A stretch of DNA of 7,695 nt from the NCBI GenBank assembly GCA_022710205.1, contig JAKLHJ010000037.1:1-7695 (forward strand). Reading direction: 5' to 3'. Shown here in pieces: positions 1 through 3,087 of this stretch. The translations under genes and the position numbers were made by a program. The first letter of the stretch is position 1; every line of letters begins with the position of its first letter. The stretch is from Patescibacteria group bacterium (GTDB taxonomy: Bacteria; Patescibacteriota; Minisyncoccia; Phycocordibacterales; UBA12445). The notes under the pieces are model-generated. The model was not told where the DNA came from and did not search any database. It saw only the letters and a list, made by a program, of their open reading frames with translations.

Positions 1-238
1 ACATACCCCGGAACTCCTTGTTGAAGTCGGAGTCCGTCCAGATCCCCTCGCTCGAGGTGAAGTGGTCCTTCGCGACGAAGGGCTTGATGAGTTTGGGGAC
101 ATTGGTCGTCTTCGTCTCGATGAGGAAGACGGAGAGGGCGGCGAGCTCGGCCTGCAGGCCGGCGACCTGCTGTCGCAGGGTCGCGAGCTCGTCGACGAGG
201 CTCTTCGCGGTCTGGAGGAACAGTTCGGGATTCATCAT
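1..238 (-). CDS. 5' part of a GC-rich cassette gene, unknown function (runs off window)
   Basis: This is the N-terminal ~79 residues of a protein that continues beyond the left edge. Reading starts at an ATG at 236-238, followed by a second ATG. The first ~40 residues (MMNPELFLQTAKSLVDELAT and on) are rich in Leu, Ala, Gln and Glu in a pattern suggesting a coiled coil. After that comes a segment clearly homologous to the protein at 6273-6863: both contain PF-V-KDHF-S-EGIWT-SDF-KEFRGM with few changes. The N-terminal parts of the two proteins are unrelated, so the shared part is a separate module. Codons are visibly GC-rich compared with the AT-rich flanks. AAGGCGG about 11 nt upstream of the ATG could be a weak ribosome binding site. 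Function is unknown. I am confident that it is coding because of the conserved paralogue, less so about which ATG is used. Confidence 0.85.
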   Translation of the reverse strand, partial: MMNPELFLQTAKSLVDELATLRQQVAGLQAELAALSVFLIETKTTNVPKLIKPFVAKDHFTSSEGIWTDSDFNKEFRGM

Positions 239-354
239 GATAATATCCGCCTTTCTGACTCTTTTGGAGTCATTCTTGTTCGCTCTAGTTTATTTCCTAA
301 TTTTCCTTAAACCTATATAAAAGAACGTAAAACTTACTTTTTAATTTTTTTATA

Positions 355-383
355 ATTATACACCCATTAGTCTTCTTTGTCAA
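355..383 (-). promoter_or_regulatory. Consensus sigma70-type promoter of copy A gene
   Basis: On the minus strand the -35 box TTGACA (378-383) and the -10 box TATAAT (355-360) are both perfect and separated by 17 bp. The same arrangement is kept in the second cassette at 7018-7046. It predicts transcription from about 348 and a leader of about 110 nt before the ATG at 238. Confidence 0.85.
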
Positions 384-416
384 GGTTTAAAATGGCCAAT
401 ATACGGCCCAAAACAA

Positions 417-447
417 AGCCACTTAGGAACCCGTCTACTAAGTAACT
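417..447 (-). terminator. Decayed copy of the cassette terminator
   Basis: AGCCACTTAG at 417-426 faces CTAAGTAACT at 438-447. The intact version at 7080-7110 has CTAAGTGGCT and a perfect 10-bp stem. Two changed bases break the stem here. No gene lies directly upstream, which fits loss of selection on a terminator carried along by duplication. Confidence 0.6.
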
Positions 448-450
448 TGT

Positions 451-537
451 AATTGTTTTATTTTAACTACATCCGACTCTCAACCCCGTAGTAGGTTAAG
501 ACTAAAACGCTTATATCCTTATTTCGAGCCATATTTG
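451..537. other. Intergenic stretch, no gene; possible decayed tRNA-tail copy
   Basis: No coding signal is visible. On the minus strand, after the distal His tail copy, it reads AAATAAG..ATAAGCG, reminiscent of the outer stem of the tRNA-His terminator. It then reads TACGGGGTTGAGAG (480-495 area), which resembles the inverted tail ACGGGGTTTGAAGG at 636-648. This may be a worn second round of the His array, cut off by the cassette at 1-450. The match is short and could be chance. With the cassette leader and the His array, it accounts for the gene-free stretch 239-703. Confidence 0.3.
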
Positions 538-556
538 GGGTGTCTGATGGGATTTG
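538..556 (-). repeat. Direct copy of the tRNA-His 3' tail (distal)
   Basis: 19 of 19 bases are identical to 703-721, which is the acceptor 3' strand, T-stem 3' strand and part of the T loop of tRNA-His plus the discriminator and one flanking base. Same orientation as the tRNA. No D arm or anticodon arm accompanies it, so it is a tail fragment and not a tRNA pseudogene of full length. It closes the distal end of the His array. Confidence 0.9.
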
Positions 557-636
557 GTCACGGATATTTTGCTCTGCAAAATTCCTCGACCCCGCCCCAG
601 CTCCCTTTCTTGCAGAAAGGGGCCCGCTTCCGGCCT
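556..636 (-). other. Two-hairpin core of the tRNA-His tail array
   Basis: An ~80-bp stretch between the two tail copies. One hairpin (556-591) has GGTC/GACC ends and an inner stem TTTTGC/GCAAAA. The second (603-621) is CCCTTTCT/AGAAAGGG with loop TGC. Long pieces match the core behind tRNA-Leu (1913-2006): on the plus strand GGTCAC, CGACCCCGCC, CAGCTCCC, TTCTTGCAGAA, CCCGC and CTTCCGGCCTTC recur in the same order. Hairpin stems differ by compensating changes. This suggests a conserved structured element (RNA or cruciform DNA). Function unknown. Confidence 0.8.
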
Positions 637-657
637 TCAAACCCCGTCATACACTCC
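637..657 (+). repeat. Inverted copy of the tRNA-His 3' tail
   Basis: Read on the plus strand, 17 of 21 bases match the tRNA-His tail sequence starting TTCAAATCCCATCAG. It therefore faces the real tail at 703-723 across the terminator hairpin. Together 637-723 can fold as one long imperfect hairpin with the terminator at its tip. Confidence 0.8.
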
Positions 658-661
658 AAAA

Positions 662-701
662 ATATAAGCGTCCCGACTTTTCAGTCGGGACTACTTATTT
701 T
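662..701 (-). terminator. Hairpin terminator after tRNA-His
   Basis: The stem GTCCCGACT (670-678) / AGTCGGGAC (683-691) has loop TTTC and is extended by an AATAAG/CTTATA outer stem. On the minus strand the hairpin is followed by a T-rich run (CTTATATTTTT), as expected of a rho-independent terminator. The A/T tracts on both sides make it plausible in both directions. Confidence 0.8.
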
Positions 702-703
702 TG

Positions 704-776
704 GGTGTCTGATGGGATTTGAACCCATTCTGCGACTTTCACAGAGTCGAGTGCGAACCGTTACACTACAGACACC
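704..776 (-). tRNA. tRNA-His (anticodon GTG)
   Basis: The cloverleaf can be drawn completely: acceptor GTGTCTG/CAGACAC, D arm GTGT/GCAC, anticodon stem CGACT/AGTCG with loop CTGTGAA and anticodon GTG (740-742), T stem ATGGG/CCCAT with loop TTCAAAT. The extra 5' G (G-1, base 776) opposite discriminator C73 (704) is the hallmark of histidine tRNA and confirms the identity. CCA is not encoded and must be added after transcription. The 5' 16 nt overlap the 3' end of the HNH endonuclease gene, including its stop codon in the D arm. Downstream lies a terminator and then the tail array, which repeats the last 19 nt of this gene. Confidence 0.97.
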
Positions 777-1255
777 ATAATTTTCTTCTCCTCTTCCTTA
801 TAATGATGTATCAAAAAATGACAATTTCGACACAACCAAACAAGGTTATTTAAACTACTATTCTTTCGATTTCGATCCAGGTGATGAGCCTCAAGAACCC
901 TAGCATCTTTTGTCTTACACAACAAGCATATTTCAGGGACATTATTCCTCTTTAATACTCCTCGATAAGAAGATTCCCCTTCCTTCCAGTTGGCATGCTT
1001 ATCTCCAACAAAGAAAGAGTTTCTCCAGCATGTCTGACACGACTTGCTACAGAAGAATTTTTTACTTTTAGACCTCTTTAATTCCCGGGCGGTTTTGTAA
1101 ACCCCCTTACCACAGATATCGCAAAGAACCGTCTTGCCGCTCTTTCTTGATTCAAAACTACACTTATTCGAACAATATTTTCCATTTCCTCTGCTTAACC
1201 ACGACGGTTTTGCATAGAAACTTTTATCGCATCTTTTGCATTTTACATTAGGCAC
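761..1255 (-). CDS. HNH homing-type endonuclease with zinc-binding N-terminus
   Basis: 164 residues starting with GTG. The C-terminal half is an HNH nuclease: C110-x2-C113 and C142-x2-C145 form a likely structural zinc site around the AHH motif (H124, H125), with Asn residues at 132-137 and H146. Two further Cys clusters (C6, C9, C28, C32 and C45, C48, C69, C73/C76) look like zinc ribbons for DNA binding. Proteins of this build are free-standing homing endonucleases in phages and bacteria. The gene has its own promoter and probably a leaderless mRNA: TATAAT ends 6 nt before the GTG. Its stop codon lies inside the D arm of tRNA-His. The product's target is unknown; the tight link to the tRNA suggests the tRNA locus as the homing site. 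Family call sure, biological role inferred. Confidence 0.9.
   Translation of the reverse strand: MPNVKCKRCDKSFYAKPSWLSRGNGKYCSNKCSFESRKSGKTVLCDICGKGVYKTARELKRSKSKKFFCSKSCQTCWRNSFFVGDKHANWKEGESSYRGVLKRNNVPEICLLCKTKDARVLEAHHLDRNRKNSSLNNLVWLCRNCHFLIHHYKEEEKKIMVSVV
797..824 (-). promoter_or_regulatory. Candidate tRNA-His promoter inside the HNH gene
   Basis: TTGTCA (819-824), a 16-bp spacer and TATAAG (797-802) on the minus strand place a start near 790, about 14 nt before the mature tRNA end at 776. It lies within the last codons of the HNH gene, so the tRNA need not depend on that gene's transcription. Confidence 0.6.
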
Positions 1256-1261
1256 TCTTGT

Positions 1262-1290
1262 ATTATATACCCGAAAAGATGCGTGGTAAA
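1262..1290 (-). promoter_or_regulatory. Promoter of the HNH gene; predicts leaderless mRNA
   Basis: The -10 box TATAAT (1262-1267) is perfect; 17 bp upstream is TTTACC (1285-1290), a partial -35. Exactly 6 nt (ACAAGA) separate the -10 box from the GTG start at 1255, so transcription should begin at or next to the start codon. No Shine-Dalgarno site can fit. Confidence 0.7.
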
Positions 1291-1298
1291 CAATATGG

Positions 1299-1317
1299 TC
1301 TGTGGAAAATCCACAGA
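1299..1317 (-). terminator. Hairpin after the adenosyltransferase gene
   Basis: A perfect 7-bp stem TCTGTGG/CCACAGA with loop AAAAT lies 15 nt beyond the stop codon. On the minus strand it is followed by CCATATTGTTT, not a clean T run, so it is only a weak terminator candidate. It might instead protect the mRNA 3' end. Confidence 0.4.
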
Positions 1318-1331
1318 ACGTCTTGAATACC

Positions 1332-1877
1332 TTAATTATACTTAGGAGCCCCCTCTTTTACACCTGCCCTGTGGCTAAGTAGCCGCGCAAAAGCAAAAAA
1401 GAAACTCGATAGTCTATTTAAGTATATTAAAGCGTTTTCGTCAACGTTTTCAGGACTTTTTTCAAACAGGTCGACAGCTGACCGCTCCACTCTCCTTGCT
1501 ACGCATCTTATCACGTCAGACAAAGCGCTCATTTCTGTAGCCCCCGGGACAATAAAGCTCGTTATAGGCGGGATCTCTTTTTCGATCTCTTTTATCTTGC
1601 CCTCAAGAACATTTATTCTATCTATACTAAGTTTCTTGTTTGCGCCGCCGACAAAAGCCTGAATAACAAATAAATCGTTTTGGATATTATTAAGAAATTC
1701 CAAATATGAAACGTCGGCAATGTTTGAGTCGTTAAACTTCGCCTTAAGCAAACCGACAAAAGAGTTTAATTCATCTAAATTGCCGAGCGCCCAAAAAACT
1801 TCGTCGCTTTTTAGAAGACGAGTGTCACAATCGAATAATTTTGTTTTTCCATCATCCCCTTTTCGTGTGTAGAGCAT
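1332..1877 (-). CDS. PduO-type cob(I)alamin adenosyltransferase
   Basis: 181 residues, the usual size for the PduO/MMAB family, which moves the adenosyl group of ATP to cob(I)alamin to form coenzyme B12. Family signatures are in order: the N-terminal ATP loop YTRKGDDGKTKLF (3-15), DELNS (35-39), the segment FIVPGATEMSAL (108-119), RRVER (128-132) and YLNRLSSFFF (152-161). The usual PGG in the middle motif reads PGA here, and NRLSD reads NRLSS, mild departures near the active site. No other cobalamin gene is in the window. Start at 1877 is supported by an extended -10 box ending 6 nt upstream, so the mRNA is probably leaderless. Its upstream region is the distal end of the tRNA-Leu tail array. 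Family call firm; a true B12 role in such a reduced genome is uncertain. Confidence 0.93.
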   Translation of the reverse strand: MLYTRKGDDGKTKLFDCDTRLLKSDEVFWALGNLDELNSFVGLLKAKFNDSNIADVSYLEFLNNIQNDLFVIQAFVGGANKKLSIDRINVLEGKIKEIEKEIPPITSFIVPGATEMSALSDVIRCVARRVERSAVDLFEKSPENVDENALIYLNRLSSFFFAFARLLSHRAGVKEGAPKYN

Positions 1878-1883
1878 AGAGAG

Positions 1884-1892
1884 ATTATAGCA
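1884..1892 (-). promoter_or_regulatory. Extended -10 promoter of the adenosyltransferase gene
   Basis: TGCTATAAT on the minus strand is a perfect extended -10 element, which can work without a good -35 box. At the -35 position lies GAGTCC, part of the worn tRNA-Leu tail copy, not a recognisable box. Six nt separate TATAAT from the ATG at 1877, predicting a leaderless mRNA. Confidence 0.7.
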
Positions 1893-1898
1893 GAAGAG

Positions 1899-1914
1899 GG
1901 AGAAGAGGACTCGG
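1899..1914 (-). repeat. Worn direct copy of the tRNA-Leu tail (most distal)
   Basis: AGAGGACTCG (1904-1913) matches the T-arm part of the tRNA-Leu tail at 2247-2256, but the acceptor part is lost and replaced by GGAGA. It occupies the place where the His array has its perfect distal tail, directly after the GGTC/GACC hairpin. It touches the promoter region of the adenosyltransferase gene. Confidence 0.6.
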
Positions 1915-2006
1915 TCACAGCTCTCGCTTCGCTCGGCCGCGACCCCGCCTCAGCTCCCATTCTTGCAGAATGGGTCCCGCCTGCCTGCGCAGGCAGGCTT
2001 CCGGCC
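1913..2006 (-). other. Two-hairpin core of the second tRNA-Leu array unit
   Basis: This is the same core as at 556-636, with identical blocks in identical order. The GGTC/GACC hairpin (GGTCACAGC against GCCGCGACC with G-U pairs) is kept although its inner sequence differs. The second hairpin is CCCATTCT/AGAATGGG (1956-1974), against CCCTTTCT/AGAAAGGG in the His core: the fourth pair has flipped from T-A to A-T. An extra 20-bp palindrome sits at 1979-1998. The sequence is GC-rich compared with neighbouring genes. Confidence 0.8.
1979..1998. repeat. Perfect 20-bp palindrome inside the core
   Basis: GCCTGCCTGC directly followed by its reverse complement. The His core lacks it: there GGAAGC runs straight into GGGCCC. 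It therefore looks like an insertion into the conserved core, comparable to the hairpin inserted in the split tail at 2174-2198. Confidence 0.85.
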
Positions 2007-2025
2007 TTCGAGTCCTCTCCGGCGC
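2007..2025 (+). repeat. Inverted perfect copy of the tRNA-Leu tail
   Basis: 19 of 19 bases equal the reverse complement of 2240-2258 (T loop, T stem and acceptor strand of tRNA-Leu). It faces the direct copy at 2073-2094 across the terminator hairpin. Including the ACAAAATA/TATTTTGT pairs between arm and terminator, 2007-2094 can fold into one hairpin with roughly 40 pairs. Confidence 0.92.
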
Positions 2026-2037
2026 TACAAAATATCA

Positions 2038-2068
2038 AAACACACAAATGCTTCGCATTTGTGTGTTT
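2038..2068 (-). terminator. Strong hairpin between the facing tRNA-Leu tails
   Basis: A 14-bp perfect stem AAACACACAAATGC (2038-2051) / GCATTTGTGTGTTT (2055-2068) with loop TTC, bordered by A- and T-rich sequence. It takes the place that a terminator has after each real tRNA and could stop transcripts from either side. Confidence 0.75.
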
Positions 2069-2072
2069 ATTT

Positions 2073-2094
2073 TGTGCGCCGGAGAGGACTCGAA
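2073..2094 (-). repeat. Direct perfect copy of the tRNA-Leu tail
   Basis: 22 of 22 bases equal 2237-2258, including 2 nt beyond the discriminator base. The remainder of the tRNA is absent. It closes the first array unit and opens the second. Confidence 0.93.
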
Positions 2095-2162
2095 TCTTAC
2101 AGATTCAGTACAGCTTTCCCATTTATTCGGAGCAGAGCTCCTCATAAATATGGGAGAAGCTT
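2095..2162 (-). other. Core of the first tRNA-Leu array unit (divergent)
   Basis: The architecture is the same as the other two cores but most of the sequence differs. A hairpin touching the tail copy is GAATCT/AGATTC (2092-2106). A second hairpin starts with CAGCTTTCCCAT (2111-2122) and closes with ATGGGAG-AAGCT, with an inner GGAGC/GCTCC stem (2129-2141). The CAGCT..CCC start is shared with the other cores. This supports conserved structure with changing sequence. Confidence 0.65.
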
Positions 2163-2205
2163 TTCAAGTCCTCACGCAAAGCGCGCAGGCGCTTTGCTTC
2201 CGGCG
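2163..2205 (+). repeat. Inverted tRNA-Leu tail split by an inserted hairpin
   Basis: TTCAAGTCCTC (2163-2173) and TCCGGCG (2199-2205) are the two halves of the tail, with one mismatch. Between them is a 25-nt insert carrying the 8-bp hairpin GCAAAGCG/CGCTTTGC (2176-2197). The break falls at the border between T stem and acceptor strand. Confidence 0.8.
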
Positions 2206-2210
2206 TAAAG

Positions 2211-2236
2211 TAAAATCCCCAAAAACGGGGATTTTA
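2211..2236 (-). terminator. Hairpin terminator after tRNA-Leu
   Basis: A 10-bp perfect stem TAAAATCCCC / GGGGATTTTA with loop AAAAAC, beginning 2 nt after the tRNA discriminator base. The stem's own T-rich arm (ATTTTACTTTA on the minus strand) supplies a short U tract. Confidence 0.8.
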
Positions 2237-2238
2237 TG

Positions 2239-2322
2239 TGCGCCGGAGAGGACTCGAACCTCCACGCCATTGCTGGCTTATCCACCTCAAGGATAAATGT
2301 CTACCAATTTCAACACCGGCGC
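2239..2322 (-). tRNA. tRNA-Leu (anticodon GAG)
   Basis: An 84-nt class II tRNA. Acceptor GCGCCGG/CCGGCGC, discriminator A (2239), D loop with TTGGTAGA, anticodon stem TATCC/GGATA with loop TTGAGGT and anticodon GAG (2286-2288), long variable arm GCCA/TGGC, T stem GGAGG/CCTCT with loop TTCGAGT. It reads CUC and CUU codons. CCA is not encoded. The 5' end is separated by a single nucleotide from the stop codon of the LAGLIDADG gene (2324). Its last ~20 nt recur in the array at 1899-2205. Confidence 0.97.
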
Positions 2323-2323
2323 G

Positions 2324-2992
2324 TTAAACTTTCTCCCCTACTATACACAACATCTTGTTTATTTTCAACCTCTTCCTCTTCAAAAATAAATACCTTCCGG
2401 GACCGAACATCTTCTTCAACAAGACAACCGACTCCGCCTTAGCATACTTAAGTTGCAGAGTTGAACCTTTCCCATCTCTTGTAACGTGGCCGCTAATGGC
2501 TAATTTTTCATAGATTTTATTTCTTAGCCAAAAAATATGATCTTCGCTAGCAGATGCAAATTCGGTGTAGAACATAAAACTAGACCTCCATCTTTTATCC
2601 CAGTATGAATATGTGCTTCCATCTCCGTCGAAAACACCCCTCAAAAAATCAAAAAAAAATTTATCCGGTATATTTAATTTTCCTATACTTTTCGATTTAT
2701 TAGGTGTAAGCCCAAGCGACAATAAGAAATTATAAAAAAATACACTACCAAACTGAACTCTATAAGAAAGGCTCTTATATTGACCGGAATAATTTTTGCC
2801 AATCTTTATATTTTTAAGGTGGAGGGCTTTAATAAAATTGAGAACCTGGTCTTTATCTTTTGAAACAAAAGAAATATGCCTACCATTTTTCGACAGGCTC
2901 CCGTCACTAGAAATAAGCCCGATTGCGTATGCAAAATTTCTAGACCATCTAATTTTTATTTTCTCTTTTGGTAAAGGTCCTCTTTCCCCCAT
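2324..2992 (-). CDS. LAGLIDADG homing endonuclease, free-standing
   Basis: 222 residues if started at the ATG at 2992. Two LAGLIDADG helices are visible: AYAIGLISSDG (21-31, acidic residue D30) and FLRGVFDGDGS (116-126, D122/D124). Two motifs in one chain mean a monomeric, pseudo-symmetric endonuclease that would cut a long asymmetric site. The C-terminus is strongly basic (LFLKRKRLK). An upstream ATG at 3007 would add five residues, but the -10 box TATGAT (2999-3004) overlaps that stretch and ends 6 nt before the ATG at 2992, so I prefer the shorter, leaderless form. No intron or intein border is seen around it, and the tRNA-Leu that follows after 1 nt is intact. Family call strong; whether it cuts the tRNA locus is inference. 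Confidence 0.9.
   Translation of the reverse strand: MGERGPLPKEKIKIRWSRNFAYAIGLISSDGSLSKNGRHISFVSKDKDQVLNFIKALHLKNIKIGKNYSGQYKSLSYRVQFGSVFFYNFLLSLGLTPNKSKSIGKLNIPDKFFFDFLRGVFDGDGSTYSYWDKRWRSSFMFYTEFASASEDHIFWLRNKIYEKLAISGHVTRDGKGSTLQLKYAKAESVVLLKKMFGPGRYLFLKRKRLKINKMLCIVGEKV
2340..2368 (-). promoter_or_regulatory. tRNA-Leu promoter inside the LAGLIDADG gene
   Basis: TTGAAA (2363-2368), a 17-bp spacer and TATAGT (2340-2345) lie in the last codons of the endonuclease gene. A start near 2333 would leave an ~11-nt 5' leader before the tRNA. Confidence 0.65.
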
Positions 2993-2998
2993 CGTCTT

Positions 2999-3027
2999 AT
3001 CATACATCTGAGGGATATTTTTCTCAA
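2999..3027 (-). promoter_or_regulatory. Promoter of the LAGLIDADG gene; predicts leaderless mRNA
   Basis: TTGAGA (3022-3027), 17 bp, TATGAT (2999-3004): each box has five of six consensus bases. Six nt (AAGACG) separate the -10 box from the ATG at 2992. This spacing matches the HNH and adenosyltransferase genes and decides the start codon. Confidence 0.7.
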
Positions 3028-3055
3028 GGGGATAGCCTCTACCAATTAAAATAGG

Positions 3056-3083
3056 AAAAAAGACGGCTCGGGCCGTCTTTTTT
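3056..3083 (-). terminator. Operon terminator after rplS
   Basis: GACGGC/GCCGTC with loop TCGG, flanked by six A and six T, begins 4 nt after the rplS stop codon. This is a textbook rho-independent terminator, symmetric enough to act in both directions. It closes the tpiA-pgk-rlu-rplS operon. Confidence 0.93.
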
Positions 3084-3087
3084 AAAA

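Larger units (their letters stand above)
318..450 (-). repeat. Upstream module of the GC-rich cassette, copy A
   Basis: About 133 bp here are closely similar to 6981-7113, with scattered substitutions. Reading on the minus strand, the module holds a terminator hairpin (decayed here), a GGCC-flanked segment, a consensus promoter and the start of the 5' leader. In both places it leads into a GC-rich gene of the same family, so the duplicated unit is terminator plus promoter plus gene. Here no gene sits upstream to need the terminator. Confidence 0.85.

Noticed and set aside
538..721. attL/attR of an integrated element, since the tRNA-His 3' end is duplicated as at integrase sites.
   Set aside because: Only ~150 bp lie between the copies, no integrase is present, and an extra inverted copy is not expected from site-specific integration.
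1899..2236. A CRISPR-like or guide-type array, because short repeats recur at intervals behind the tRNA.
   Set aside because: Repeats alternate in orientation, number only a few, and are tRNA-tail sequence; intervals are hairpins and not unique spacers. No Cas- or Tas-like gene is in the window.
1963..2296. Open frames on the plus strand over the Leu array, with CAGEDSNL-type translations.
   Set aside because: They are translations of tRNA-tail repeats and hairpins; the CAGEDSN string is the tail sequence itself read as protein, a well-known artefact type in annotations.
2324..2992. LAGLIDADG protein as part of an intron or intein.
   Set aside because: No split exon, no intein splice residues and no group I core were seen around it; it has its own promoter and stop codon.
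3018..3050. AATTGGTAGA followed by ATCC..TTGAG upstream of the LAGLIDADG gene resembles the D-loop to anticodon part of tRNA-Leu, hinting at a tRNA split by the endonuclease gene.
   Set aside because: No acceptor or D-stem match flanks it, TTGGTAGA is common to many tRNAs, and TTGAGA serves as a good -35 box here. The tRNA-Leu at 2239-2322 is complete.
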